NCBI RefSeq assembly: GCF_002259415.1
Contig: NZ_NPFY01000008.1
Location: 62,001-126,000 of the forward strand
Source: Rhodococcus sp. 14-2470-1b
Lineage (GTDB): Bacteria; Actinomycetota; Actinomycetes; Mycobacteriales; Mycobacteriaceae
Direction of reading: 5' to 3'
DNA length: 64,000 bases
In this document: in pieces, positions 50,246-59,434 of the stretch
How the letters are laid out: each line of letters opens with the position of its first letter
Numbering within the stretch: position 1 is the stretch's first letter
The notes under the pieces: generated by a model
The model's database searches: none
Told to the model about the DNA's origin: nothing
The model's input: the letters and a program-made list of their open reading frames with translations, nothing else
Made by a program: the position numbers and the translations under genes

Positions 50246-50353
50246 CCGATGTGCCTTTCGATCATGTTCTGAAGCTTGATTCCAGCGTGCGTTCTCGGCG
50301 CGTCAAGGACAATTACGAAATATGTTCGCGAGGTTCAGGAGAACTTAACGCGA

Positions 50354-51751
50354 TCAGAGCATCTCCGGGATGACGACGAGGATCAGCCAGCACAGCGCAG
50401 GTGCGATGGCGACGACGATGCCTGCGTTGAGGAGAAGCTGGCGGTAGAAACGCGGTCGCTCGATGTTCTGAGCGTTGGCCAGCACCAGTGCGCCGTTGGT
50501 GGAGAACGGGGAGACGTCGACGACGGTCGCCGAGATCGCGAGGGCAGCGACTACTCCGACGACGGGCAGTGCGCCTGTTCCGAGCAGCGGCATCGCGAGC
50601 GGGATGATCGCGGCCAGCAGCGCCGTCGACGACGCGAATGCCGAGGTGACGCCGATGACGTAACAGAGAACGATCGCGACGACGATCGGTGCGCCGATCG
50701 TGATTGCCATCTCGGCCAGGTGATCGATGGTGCCGACCTCTTCGAGGATCGAGATGTAGGTGACCATGCCTGCGACCAGCAGGACCGTCGACCAGCTTAT
50801 GTCCGCGATCGCCTCGCTCTGCTTCTTCAAGTCCGTGAAGGCCAGGACGGCGCCCGCGCCGATCGCGATGAAGCTGATCGGCAGATGCAGGACCAGGACG
50901 AGAACGAGAAGCGCGCCGATGAGGAACAACGTCAGCTTCTGCACTGCCGTGACGGGCTCGGGCGCGCCGAGCACTGCGGTGCCGCCTGGCCTGGCGAGAA
51001 CCTGCGTGGCCTGACGACCACCGCCGGCCGGGATTCTCGCACCCCCGTCGCCGCCGGTCCGGGGAGTCAGACGAGGCGAACCGTCACGCGACCCGCTGGT
51101 GGGCTCGGGTTCGCTGGTGCCGGTGGCGGTGTACTCGAGACCGCGGACACGAGCCACCGTGGCGTAGCCGACGACGGTCAGTACCGAGAGCAGCAGGTTG
51201 ATGCCGTAGCTGGCGAAGAAGAGGGTCCACGGGTTGATGGACAACCCGTTGGATTCGACGATGTCGCGGACCAGCACGCCCGACACGGAGATCGGTGAGA
51301 ATGCGCCTGCATGAGCGCCGTTGATGGCCATGATGCCCATGACCAGAGGGCTCATCCTGGTGCGAGCGGCGAATCCCATCGCGGCGGGTGTGATCAACGC
51401 GACGGCCGCCGGGCTGAACGTTCCCAACGCGGTGAGTACCGACGCGGCGAAGAAGAACACCCACGGCACCACCGTCACTCGGCCGTGAACGGCCCGGATA
51501 CAGCTGTTCACCAGTAGGTCGATAGTGCCGTTCTTCTTCGCCATTCCGAAGAAGTAGGTGACGCCGACGATGGTCAGGACGATCGAACTCGGGAAGGCCG
51601 TGAGGATTTCCTTGTCGTCGTATCCGAGCGCGAAGTACCCGACGGCGAACGCGCCGATGAAGCCGAGGATTCCGATGTTGATCGGGAAGAAGGTTGCAAT
51701 CACGAACATCGCGACCAGGGCGACGAGTGGCAGTAACTCGATGGAGGTCAT
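50354..51751 (-). CDS. MatC-type dicarboxylate carrier (SLC13/ArsB-NhaD superfamily)
   Basis: A 465-residue membrane permease with about twelve helices. The N-terminal part follows the MatC_N domain (Leu-Val-Ala-Leu-Val-Ala-Met-Phe-Val near 8, Gly-Val-Thr-Tyr-Phe-Phe-Gly-Met-Ala near 63). A soluble Gly/Pro/Arg-rich loop of about 50 residues (215-265) separates the two halves. MatC relatives import malonate or other dicarboxylates. It is divergent from a LysR gene and upstream of the PrpF gene, which suggests an unsaturated di- or tricarboxylate as cargo. The start at ATG 51751 lacks a strong ribosome site. Confidence 0.82.
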   Translation of the reverse strand: MTSIELLPLVALVAMFVIATFFPINIGILGFIGAFAVGYFALGYDDKEILTAFPSSIVLTIVGVTYFFGMAKKNGTIDLLVNSCIRAVHGRVTVVPWVFFFAASVLTALGTFSPAAVALITPAAMGFAARTRMSPLVMGIMAINGAHAGAFSPISVSGVLVRDIVESNGLSINPWTLFFASYGINLLLSVLTVVGYATVARVRGLEYTATGTSEPEPTSGSRDGSPRLTPRTGGDGGARIPAGGGRQATQVLARPGGTAVLGAPEPVTAVQKLTLFLIGALLVLVLVLHLPISFIAIGAGAVLAFTDLKKQSEAIADISWSTVLLVAGMVTYISILEEVGTIDHLAEMAITIGAPIVVAIVLCYVIGVTSAFASSTALLAAIIPLAMPLLGTGALPVVGVVAALAISATVVDVSPFSTNGALVLANAQNIERPRFYRQLLLNAGIVVAIAPALCWLILVVIPEML

Positions 51752-51821
51752 GGGAGGTCTTTCGGTGGCTGGGTCGATCCTTGGTTACATTCAGCGCTTG
51801 AACGTTGTCCACGTCACATTA

Positions 51822-51854
51822 TTGACCTGTGCCGTTCAGAACAATATCGTTCTG
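51822..51854 (+). promoter_or_regulatory. LysR promoter with overlapping CAGAAC-N6-GTTCTG dyad
   Basis: TTGACC (51822-51827) and TATCGT (51845-51850) with a 17-base spacer form a good promoter for the LysR gene. The perfect inverted repeat CAGAAC-N6-GTTCTG (51837-51854) covers its -10 box, as expected for an autorepressing LysR protein that also activates the divergent MatC-PrpF operon. Confidence 0.7.
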
Positions 51855-51892
51855 CTACCAACTCGTTTAGCTCAACTGAAAGCAGACCGGCT

Positions 51893-52825
51893 GTGCAGCA
51901 TTCCTTCGATGTGGTGACCCTGTTCCTCCTGCTCGACATTGCCGAGGCGGGTTCGCTGACCGCAGGCGCCGAACGCGCGAACATGACCCCGTCCGCTGCG
52001 TCCCAACGCATCGCCAAGCTCGAACACAGCATCAAGCAGCCGGTCCTGACGCGGCTCCCCCGCGGCGTGCAGTTGACGGAAGCAGGAGAGATCCTCACGA
52101 GCAGGGCCCGACTGTTCCGCCGTGAGATGCGCGCGGCAAGCGGTGATCTCGAAGCAATCCGGGGATTGACGCGTGGATCGGTGCGACTCGGCTCGTTCCC
52201 CACAGTCAGCGCGTCACTGCTCTCGGACGCGTTGAAGGACTACCACGCGCGATGGCCGGGGGTCGACGTCCGAGTCAGGTCGGCGGTACGCCCTCAACTG
52301 CTGGACATGCTTCACTCCAGCGAAGTGGATCTGGCCCTGCTGTGGAGTTACGCATGGACGGAGGAAGCCGAAAGGTCGCTGTCGCTCGAATCGTTGATGG
52401 AGGACGAGACTCTCCTGCTGCGCCCGATCACCGACGTTCACGCAGACAGGGAAGTTGCCCTGTCCGACCTCGAGAAGTCGAGGTGGATCATCCGTAGCAG
52501 CGACCACCCGGCCGCCGAGGTATTGTTTCGCAGTTGCCGCGCAGCAGGATTCGAGCCGGAAGTGGTGTACGAGGCCCACGATTATCAGGAGATCGAAGCC
52601 ATGGTCGCCGCCGGAGTCGGCATTGCTATGGTTCCCAGACTTGCAGTGGTGCACCATCGCCCGGATGTGCAAACCGTTCGCTTCCGAGCACAGGACAACG
52701 TTCCGACACGCGTCATCTACATCGCGTCGCTTGCTCGCCGCCAGTACACACCCGCGATGTACGCGATCTCCAGCGCCCTGCGGGGTGCCGCGGACCGAAT
52801 CGCAGGAGCCCCTGCAACGGCGTGA
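51893..52825 (+). CDS. LysR-family transcriptional regulator
   Basis: A 310-residue regulator starting at GTG 51893. The winged helix contains Ala-Gly-Ser-Leu-Thr-Ala-Gly-Ala-Glu-Arg-Ala-Asn-Met-Thr-Pro-Ser-Ala-Ala-Ser-Gln-Arg; the effector domain (about 90-300) begins Val-Arg-Leu-Gly-Ser-Phe-Pro-Thr. It is divergent from the MatC-like carrier gene, with a dyad at 51837-51854 in the gap, so it most likely controls matC-prpF by sensing the transported acid. The 60-bp gap to the following ggt gene leaves co-transcription possible. Confidence 0.87.
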   Translation: MQHSFDVVTLFLLLDIAEAGSLTAGAERANMTPSAASQRIAKLEHSIKQPVLTRLPRGVQLTEAGEILTSRARLFRREMRAASGDLEAIRGLTRGSVRLGSFPTVSASLLSDALKDYHARWPGVDVRVRSAVRPQLLDMLHSSEVDLALLWSYAWTEEAERSLSLESLMEDETLLLRPITDVHADREVALSDLEKSRWIIRSSDHPAAEVLFRSCRAAGFEPEVVYEAHDYQEIEAMVAAGVGIAMVPRLAVVHHRPDVQTVRFRAQDNVPTRVIYIASLARRQYTPAMYAISSALRGAADRIAGAPATA

Positions 52826-52885
52826 GCCGGGCCGATCACGCCTGAAGCGACGCGTCACCATCACACCGTGAGGTAGCGTCGGGCA

Positions 52886-54814
52886 ATGGGTGTCTCGGAG
52901 TTCAGTGCGAAGAAACTGACGATTGCGGCGTGCGCTCTGGTGCTGATTCCCATCACCGCCTGCACCACATCACAGGACGACGCCTCCGCGCCCGAGCCCT
53001 GTACGTTGCCCGCATCGGACTCGGTGACCACGGTGGAGGCGGCGCCGCCGGCCGGAGGTGACATCGGTACCAATCCGGAGATCGCAACCGGCTACCGCTC
53101 CGGAATGGAACCGGTCGACACCGCGGACTTCGCAGTGTCGACGGCCAATCCGATCTCCACCGACGCTGCGTGCGAGGTGCTGGCGGACGGCGGAACCGCC
53201 GCCGACGCGTTGATCGCCGCGCAGACCGTCCTCGGTCTGGTGGAACCTCAGTCGTCGGGAATCGGAGGAGGAGCATTCCTTCTCTACTACGACGCGGCGT
53301 CGGGTGACATACAGGCGTACGACGGACGCGAGGTCGCACCCGCGGCAGCAACCGGTGACTACTTGCGGTACATCGACGACGTGAACAGGACGGTGCCCCA
53401 GCCCGACGCACGGTCCAGCGGCAGATCGATCGGCGTGCCGGGCGTCATGCGTATGCTCGAGCAAGCCCACGCCGACCACGGAAAGCAGGACTGGGCGGAG
53501 CTCTTCGATCCGGCAGTCGCGCTCGCGGACAACGGCTTCGAGATCAGTCCGCGAATGGCACAGTCCATTGCCGATTCCGCGCCGAAGCTCGCGCTCGACC
53601 CGTCGTCGAAAGAGTACTTCCTGAACCCGGACGCGTCCCCGAAGGCCGAGGGAACGGTACTGACCAATCCCGGGATGTCGAAGACGTTGTCCGCCATCGC
53701 AACAGGCGGCGCCGACGCCTTCTACACCGGCGACATCGCGCAAGCGATCGTCGACGCCACCGCGGACACCTCCGCCGGCCGCACACCGGGATCACTGACC
53801 CTGGAGGACCTGGCCGCCTACGAGCCGAAGACCAGAACCGCCGTCTGCACCGAATACCGAGACCACGACATCTGCGGAATGCCCGGGCCGTCGTCCGGTG
53901 GGATAGCCGTCGCGTCGACGATGGGGATTCTGTCCAACTTCGATCTCGGCCAGTACGCGCCCACCGACATGGATGCCGACGGCGGTGTCCCGACGGCCGA
54001 GGGCGTACATCTGATCTCCGAAGCGGAACGACTCGCCTACGCAGACCGCGACTTCTACGTCGCCGATCCGGATTTCGTACCGCTTCCCGGTGGTTCACCC
54101 GACGCCCTTCTCGATCCCGAGTACCTTTCCGGGCGTGCGGCTCTCATCGATCCTGCGCGCAGCATGGGCAAGGCCGAGCACGGCGACTTCGGCCCCGTGC
54201 AGTTCGCGTCGTCCACCGACCAGGAGCACGGGACCAGCCACATCTCCGTCGTCGACAGCTACGGAAACGCCGCATCCATGACGACGACCGTCGAGTCCGC
54301 GTTCGGCTCGTTCCACATGGTCGACGGCTTCCTGCTGAACAATCAGTTGACGGACTTCTCCGCCGAGCCTGTGTCGCCCGACGGCACGCCGTTGGCCAAC
54401 CGAGTCGAGCCAGGTAAGCGCCCACGTAGCTCGATGGCGCCGACGCTCGTCTTCGATCGAACCGACGACGGTAGCCGCGGCGACCTCGCACTGGTCGCGG
54501 GTTCGCCCGGCGGATCAGTGATCATCCAGTTCGTGGTCAAGACACTTGTCGGCGTGCTGGATTGGGGGATGAACCCCCAACAGGCCGTCTCCATGGTGGA
54601 TTTCGGGGCCGCGAACTCCCCTGCCACCAATTACGGCGGTGAGCACCCCAATGTGTCCGGACCTGACGACCCCGTCGTCCGCCAACTCGAACAATGGGGA
54701 CATCAAGTGTCCACAGCGGACCAATCCAGTGGGCTCAGCGCGCTCCAGCGCACCGACGACGGCTGGACCGGCGGCGCCGATCCTCGTCGAGAAGGCATCG
54801 TGTTGGGGAACTGA
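52886..54814 (+). CDS. ggt: gamma-glutamyltransferase lipoprotein
   Basis: A 642-residue exported Ntn-hydrolase that cleaves gamma-glutamyl bonds of glutathione-like compounds or transfers the glutamyl group. The signal peptide ends Pro-Ile-Thr-Ala-Cys26, so it is membrane-anchored outside. The autocatalytic cut should fall before Thr450 in Glu-His-Gly-Thr-Ser-His, which becomes the nucleophile of the small subunit. Downstream, Arg-Pro-Arg-Ser-Ser-Met-Ala-Pro-Thr and Gly-Ser-Pro-Gly-Gly-Ser are family signatures, as is Ser-Ser-Gly-Ile-Gly-Gly-Gly near 125. As actinobacteria of this group use mycothiol, the natural substrate may be an external peptide. It ends 22 bp before the convergent esterase. 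Confidence 0.92.
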   Translation: MGVSEFSAKKLTIAACALVLIPITACTTSQDDASAPEPCTLPASDSVTTVEAAPPAGGDIGTNPEIATGYRSGMEPVDTADFAVSTANPISTDAACEVLADGGTAADALIAAQTVLGLVEPQSSGIGGGAFLLYYDAASGDIQAYDGREVAPAAATGDYLRYIDDVNRTVPQPDARSSGRSIGVPGVMRMLEQAHADHGKQDWAELFDPAVALADNGFEISPRMAQSIADSAPKLALDPSSKEYFLNPDASPKAEGTVLTNPGMSKTLSAIATGGADAFYTGDIAQAIVDATADTSAGRTPGSLTLEDLAAYEPKTRTAVCTEYRDHDICGMPGPSSGGIAVASTMGILSNFDLGQYAPTDMDADGGVPTAEGVHLISEAERLAYADRDFYVADPDFVPLPGGSPDALLDPEYLSGRAALIDPARSMGKAEHGDFGPVQFASSTDQEHGTSHISVVDSYGNAASMTTTVESAFGSFHMVDGFLLNNQLTDFSAEPVSPDGTPLANRVEPGKRPRSSMAPTLVFDRTDDGSRGDLALVAGSPGGSVIIQFVVKTLVGVLDWGMNPQQAVSMVDFGAANSPATNYGGEHPNVSGPDDPVVRQLEQWGHQVSTADQSSGLSALQRTDDGWTGGADPRREGIVLGN

Positions 54815-54836
54815 ATCGAAGGCAGCGTGTCTCGAG

Positions 54837-55754
54837 TCAGGCCAGCCAGTGCAGTAGGTGTTCGACGATGGACTTCCCCGCACTACGTTGAGCAGTGTCG
54901 TTCGCTGTCGAGGCCATGACAGGGAAGTCGTGATCGACTCCAGGGACGATCTGTTGTGTCACATCGGCCCCCGCAGCGTGCGCCTTGACGACGAAACTCT
55001 CGGCTTGCGACCGCAGTGAGTCGTCCTCGGCGGCCAGGACGAGCAGAGGCGGAAGCGCAGCGAGCTCTTCGGCGTCCAGCAGAAGCGGCGAGGCGAGAGT
55101 GTCCGATCGGCTCGAAGCGTCGGCGAAGTAACTCACGTTGATCGTTCGGATCAATGCTTCGCTGACGAAATGCTTCCCGGGTAGAGAGGCGAAGTACTCC
55201 GGTGGAACAGTGGAGTCCACGAGTGGGACTGTCAGGACCGCTGTACGCACGGTCGGTTTGCCTGCTCGACGGAGGAGTTCGATCACCCCGAGCGAGAGGT
55301 TCGCGCCGGCGCTTCCGCCGCCGATGGACATGCGCTCGGTGTCCCACCCCATGCGACTGCCCTCGCGACGTACCCATTCGAACACATCGAAGCATTCTTC
55401 GTGAGCACGGGGGAACCGCTGTCGAGGACTTGTCGTGTAGTCGATGTTGACGACCACGGCGCCCACGTCACCTGCGACGGCTCGGACGATCTGGTCGTCC
55501 TGACGAGGGTTGCCGATCAGGAATGCGCCACCGTGGATGTTGATGTGCACGGGAGGCGCAACTGTGTTCGCGGACAAGGGGGCATCCGACGCAGGCCGGG
55601 TGACGAAACAGCGAATCTCGCCGTGACGCGTCGGCACCATCAGTTCTTCCGGCTTGCCCACCGGGCGAGTGGTCAGATCGAGCTTGGGCGCTTTGATCAC
55701 ACGGGTGACGAACTTCGACAGCACCACAGCGCGAATCTGTGCAGTGAGGTCCAT
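54837..55754 (-). CDS. alpha/beta hydrolase, hormone-sensitive-lipase family
   Basis: A 305-residue esterase. The HSL oxyanion motif is His74-Gly-Gly-Ala77, and the nucleophile Ser148 is in Gly-Gly-Gly-Ser-Ala-Gly. The acid lies in Ala-Glu-Asp-Asp-Ser-Leu-Arg near 254 and the His in Gly-Val-Asp-His-Asp-Phe-Pro near 283. It is the last gene of the nine-gene catabolic operon, beginning two bases after the SMP-30 stop. It could release an acid or alcohol from an ester substrate of the pathway. Substrate unknown. Confidence 0.87.
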   Translation of the reverse strand: MDLTAQIRAVVLSKFVTRVIKAPKLDLTTRPVGKPEELMVPTRHGEIRCFVTRPASDAPLSANTVAPPVHINIHGGAFLIGNPRQDDQIVRAVAGDVGAVVVNIDYTTSPRQRFPRAHEECFDVFEWVRREGSRMGWDTERMSIGGGSAGANLSLGVIELLRRAGKPTVRTAVLTVPLVDSTVPPEYFASLPGKHFVSEALIRTINVSYFADASSRSDTLASPLLLDAEELAALPPLLVLAAEDDSLRSQAESFVVKAHAAGADVTQQIVPGVDHDFPVMASTANDTAQRSAGKSIVEHLLHWLA

Positions 55755-55756
55755 TC

Positions 55757-56824
55757 TTACAGTTCCCTTCCTGTCGTCGGTTGCTTTGTCGAACTCCAAT
55801 GCGCCAGCGGTGCACCGGCGATCGGCGATCTGAACGTGGGCAACGACGTTCCGTTGAGTGAGCCGATGTACACGGTACGCAGGTCGGGCCCGCCGAAGGT
55901 GATGCTTGCCATGCGCGGGGCCAGACCGTCACCGGGCTTGGCGGCGAGTGTGGTCCCGATCCCGTTGTCTTCGAGATCGTCCGACGCGTTGTCGCCGTCC
56001 TGCCAGATGGTGACAACGCGCCCCTGAGGGGTGATTGCGACGAGACGGTCGGCGCCGATCAGTGTCGTCCACAGATTTCCGTCTGCGTCGAACGCGAATC
56101 CGTCCGGACCACCGCCGAGTCGATCGGGTCCGTAGACCTCACGGTCGGTCAGTGTCGCATCGGGCCCGACCCGATAGCGGGTCATGTGATCGGCGCCCGT
56201 TTCTGCGACGAACAACTCGGTACCGTCGGGGGAGAACCGCATCTCGTTGGTCCCACACAGACCGTCGGCGACCACCCGGGCCGATCCTGGTCGACCCGGT
56301 TTCCAGTCGTCGATCACCGCGATGTATCCGTCCGACGCGAGAGGGGCCGGTCGCCGACTCCAGGTGTCCGTCGACGAGGTCACCGAGAACCACAGCCGCC
56401 CCTCGGAATCGAACGCCGGAAAGTTGGCCTTCCCGATGGGAGTCGTGCGCCCGTCCGGCCAGCGGACCGAGTCGGCGATGAGCGTGTAATGGCCGTCCCG
56501 CGTGAGGTGTTCGATCACGTTGGTCCCGAAGTTGGCGATCACGAAATTTCCGTCGGGGTCGAAACACAACCCGTTCGGCAGGGAAAAGCCCTGATTTCCG
56601 TCGATGTTCGGGTTCACCTCCGGCGCGAACGGTCCGCCGCCGTCGAGGGGGCCGATGAGTTCTTGACGGCCGTCGGCGTCGATGTGCAGTACGCCGCCCG
56701 ACAGGTCCGCAATCCATAGATCCCCGGACGGTTCGGCGAGTACGCATTCCGGTCGGGACAGGCCCGATCCGGTCAAGGTGATGTCGGCCGGATCGAGTGT
56801 CCAGTCGTCCAGCGAGACGCTCAT
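55757..56824 (-). CDS. SMP-30/gluconolactonase family lactonase
   Basis: A 355-residue six-bladed propeller hydrolase. Metal ligands fit the family: Glu in Arg-Pro-Glu-Cys-Val near 24, Asn in Gly-Thr-Asn-Glu-Met near 192 and Asp in Gly-Gly-Pro-Asp-Gly-Phe near 246, with a divalent cation opening a lactone ring. Leu-Pro-Asn-Gly-Leu near 95 and Ser-Pro-Asp-Gly-Thr-Glu-Leu near 199 mark two blades. ATG 56824 overlaps the stop of the upstream hydrolase (ATGA). In the operon it would open a lactone formed after ring cleavage or dehydrogenation; this is inference. Confidence 0.87.
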   Translation of the reverse strand: MSVSLDDWTLDPADITLTGSGLSRPECVLAEPSGDLWIADLSGGVLHIDADGRQELIGPLDGGGPFAPEVNPNIDGNQGFSLPNGLCFDPDGNFVIANFGTNVIEHLTRDGHYTLIADSVRWPDGRTTPIGKANFPAFDSEGRLWFSVTSSTDTWSRRPAPLASDGYIAVIDDWKPGRPGSARVVADGLCGTNEMRFSPDGTELFVAETGADHMTRYRVGPDATLTDREVYGPDRLGGGPDGFAFDADGNLWTTLIGADRLVAITPQGRVVTIWQDGDNASDDLEDNGIGTTLAAKPGDGLAPRMASITFGGPDLRTVYIGSLNGTSLPTFRSPIAGAPLAHWSSTKQPTTGREL

Positions 56825-58002
56825 GACTTGTCCACCGCGGTGAACGTCTCGTCGATCCAGTCGGCGACGAACGACGACGCGAGTGGGAGATGGTCGAGGC
56901 TGACGTGCTCGGCACCGCCCTCCTCGGCAGTGAAGACCCGTAGTTCGCGCTTGGGGCTGTTGATTGCCTGCTCGTACGAGCGGTGCGCATACCGCAGCGG
57001 AATCTGGCGATCGTTCTCGCCGTGAGTGATCAGGAACGGAACGGTGATCTTCTCCACGACACCGTCGAGGTTGATCTGGTCGGCGAACTCGATGAAGGTG
57101 TCGAGATCGTCGTGTCCCCACACCCACAGGACATGCTCCCAGTAGTGCGGAACCGGCCGCTCGCCTTCGCGCTCGAGCCTGCTTCGTTGCACAGCGCCCC
57201 AGTCGTGGTTCGCTCCCCAGGCGACGACGAGCGCCAACCGCTTCTCGAATGCCGCCGCACGGGGGGCGTAGTAACCACCGAGCGACCATCCGACGAGACC
57301 GATCCGGTCGACGTCCACGTCGTCGCGTTCTTCGAGCCAGTCGACGCAGGCACTGGCGAAGACTTCACTGTCGGGACGCGCCACCAGTCCCTGCAGCCGT
57401 AGTGCTTCACCCGTCCCCGGTGTGTCGACCATGAGCGTGGAAATACCCCGCGCGGCCAGTTCATGGCAGAAGCCCGAGGTGTACTGATGCTCTTTGGTCG
57501 AGTCCAATCCGTTCCACTGGATGACCACGGGCGCGGGCGAGCCGTCGGCTCGTACGGCTTTGGTGAAGTACGCGGGCAGAAACGCGCCCGGCGCCGCATC
57601 GTCGGCGGTGTAGGGGATCTCGACGCGGGTGGTGGCCGGATCGATCAACCGCTGAGCCTTGTCGGTCAGGTCCAGGATTCGTTCGTAGGTCGGAATGCGG
57701 TCGGGATTGGAGTTCGACAGCATGCGCTCGGCGACCGAGAGGTAGCTGCTGGACCGGAAATACAACTGCCCGGCGGTTCGAAGCCGGCCGGCGGCTTCGG
57801 CGGCGTCCGCATCGGTGGTCAGCTGGTCGACGAGGGTGGACCAGGCTCGCAGGAAATCCTCGGTGCCTGCGTCCTCACCTCGCGTTGCGGCGTCACGGAT
57901 GGGGCGGCACGCACGATCGACCTCGTCGATCGTTCCGCCACTGTTGAGGGCGGCGACGACGGAGAGATTCCACACATAATTTCCGGGGAAGTATTCGAAC
58001 AC
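56821..58002 (-). CDS. alpha/beta hydrolase resembling 2,6-dihydroxypseudooxynicotine hydrolase (C-C hydrolase type)
   Basis: A 393-residue two-domain hydrolase. A helical N-terminal cap (about 1-125) precedes the alpha/beta core with nucleophile Ser240 in Gly-Trp-Ser-Leu-Gly-Gly, the acid in His-Gly-Glu-Asn-Asp near 328 and His in Gly-Gly-Ala-Glu-His near 365. Cap size and motif context match 2,6-dihydroxypseudooxynicotine hydrolase of Arthrobacter and related FrsA-like enzymes, which break a carbon-carbon bond next to a ketone. It is co-translated with the SMP-30 gene. In this operon it could split the ring-fission product or a side chain. Confidence 0.82.
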   Translation of the reverse strand: MFEYFPGNYVWNLSVVAALNSGGTIDEVDRACRPIRDAATRGEDAGTEDFLRAWSTLVDQLTTDADAAEAAGRLRTAGQLYFRSSSYLSVAERMLSNSNPDRIPTYERILDLTDKAQRLIDPATTRVEIPYTADDAAPGAFLPAYFTKAVRADGSPAPVVIQWNGLDSTKEHQYTSGFCHELAARGISTLMVDTPGTGEALRLQGLVARPDSEVFASACVDWLEERDDVDVDRIGLVGWSLGGYYAPRAAAFEKRLALVVAWGANHDWGAVQRSRLEREGERPVPHYWEHVLWVWGHDDLDTFIEFADQINLDGVVEKITVPFLITHGENDRQIPLRYAHRSYEQAINSPKRELRVFTAEEGGAEHVSLDHLPLASSFVADWIDETFTAVDKS

Positions 58003-58038
58003 GTACTTGTCCTTCGCTATTGGTTACTTCTGGTGCGC

Positions 58039-59433
58039 TCAGGCGCCGATCCAGGTGGTACGGATGTTGGTGAATTCGCGTATGCCTTCTTCGGAGAGTT
58101 CTCGACCGTGGCCGCTCCGTCTGGTTCCGCCGAAGGGCAAGCGAGCGTCCGAGGCCACAACGGCGTTGACGAACAATGCGCCGGAGGTGATTCGGCGTCC
58201 GACCGCCAGGGCTCGTTCGAGGTCGGCAGACCACACGCTCGCACCGAGTCCGAAGGCGCTGTCGTCCGCCAGACGTGCGGCGTGGTCGTCGTCGACGGCA
58301 CGAATCACGGCTGCGACCGGACCGAAGGTCTCCTCCCTGAACGCCGGCATGTCGGTGGTGACGTCGGCGAGGACGGTCGGCTCGAAGAATGCTCCTGGGC
58401 CGGGGCGACGTGCACCGCCGGTGAGGATCTTTGCGCCACCGGAGACCGAGCGTTCGACCAGTCCTTCGAGCGCCGTGACCTGATCGAGTCGCGCCAACGG
58501 TCCGACCTGGGTCTGCGGGTCGGCGGGATCTCCTACCCGGAGCGCTGCGACGGCGTCGGTGAAACGACTCGTGAATTCCTCGGCGATCGACCCGGCGACG
58601 ATGAACCGCTTTGCGGCAAGGCAACTCTGGCCGCTGTTGAGGAACCGAGACCGAACCGCCCCCTCCACTGCTCGCTCCACATCAGCGTCGTCGAGTACCA
58701 CGAACGGATCCGATCCGCCCAGTTCGAGAACGGTCTTCTTCAGTGCGGACCCGGCCGCGGTCGCGACCGCGATCCCGGCTCGTTCGCTACCGGTCAGGGT
58801 GACCGCGGCGACGTGGGGGTCGTTGATCAGTGCGGTGGTCACCGCACCCACCTGCGCCTCGTCGACGAGCAAGGTGGTGAACAGCGATCGGGGTGCGTTC
58901 ACCGATTCCGCAGCGTCGTGGAAGATTTCTTCTATTGCCAGCGCGCATCCGGTGACGGACGGGGCATGTTTGAGGAGCGCTGCGTTGCCTGCCGCGATTG
59001 CCGGTGCGCCGAAGCGGACGACCTGCCAGAACGGGAAGTTCCACGGCATGACCGCCAACACGACACCGAGAGGTTCGTAGCTGACCCAGCTCTGCGCTGC
59101 CGGCGAATCCACGATGCGGTCGGCGAGGAAGTCGGACGCATTCTCCGCGTAGAAGCGCGCGGTCCACGCGCACTTGTCGACCTCGGCCAGTGCCTCGGCT
59201 GTGGGTTTTCCCATCTCGGAGGTAGCCAGGGCAGCCAAGGCCTCGCGGCGCTCGGTCAGGCGATCTGCAACGGCGACGAGCATCGCGGTGCGCTGCTCCC
59301 GATCACTGGTGCGCCAAGCCTGGAAGGCCTCGTGCGCAGCGTCGACGCTCCGCTGGATGTCGTTGTCGCTGTGGGTGTTCCAGGTACCCAGGACATCACC
59401 GGTCGCTGGATCGATACTGGTCAGAGTTCCCAT
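58039..59433 (-). CDS. aldehyde dehydrogenase, succinate-semialdehyde dehydrogenase-like
   Basis: A 464-residue NAD(P)-dependent dehydrogenase. The base Glu237 is in Leu-Glu-Leu-Gly-Gly and the nucleophile Cys271 in Asn-Ser-Gly-Gln-Ser-Cys; Pro-Trp-Asn-Phe-Pro near 130-134 and the C-terminal Phe-Gly-Gly-Thr-Arg-Arg-Ser-Gly are standard. Overall it resembles NAD-type succinate-semialdehyde dehydrogenases (GabD/Sad), but the same fold oxidises hydroxymuconic semialdehyde in meta-cleavage pathways. Position between the SDR and the C-C hydrolase genes supports a semialdehyde intermediate. It starts one base after the SDR stop. Confidence 0.87.
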   Translation of the reverse strand: MGTLTSIDPATGDVLGTWNTHSDNDIQRSVDAAHEAFQAWRTSDREQRTAMLVAVADRLTERREALAALATSEMGKPTAEALAEVDKCAWTARFYAENASDFLADRIVDSPAAQSWVSYEPLGVVLAVMPWNFPFWQVVRFGAPAIAAGNAALLKHAPSVTGCALAIEEIFHDAAESVNAPRSLFTTLLVDEAQVGAVTTALINDPHVAAVTLTGSERAGIAVATAAGSALKKTVLELGGSDPFVVLDDADVERAVEGAVRSRFLNSGQSCLAAKRFIVAGSIAEEFTSRFTDAVAALRVGDPADPQTQVGPLARLDQVTALEGLVERSVSGGAKILTGGARRPGPGAFFEPTVLADVTTDMPAFREETFGPVAAVIRAVDDDHAARLADDSAFGLGASVWSADLERALAVGRRITSGALFVNAVVASDARLPFGGTRRSGHGRELSEEGIREFTNIRTTWIGA

Positions 59434-59434
59434 G

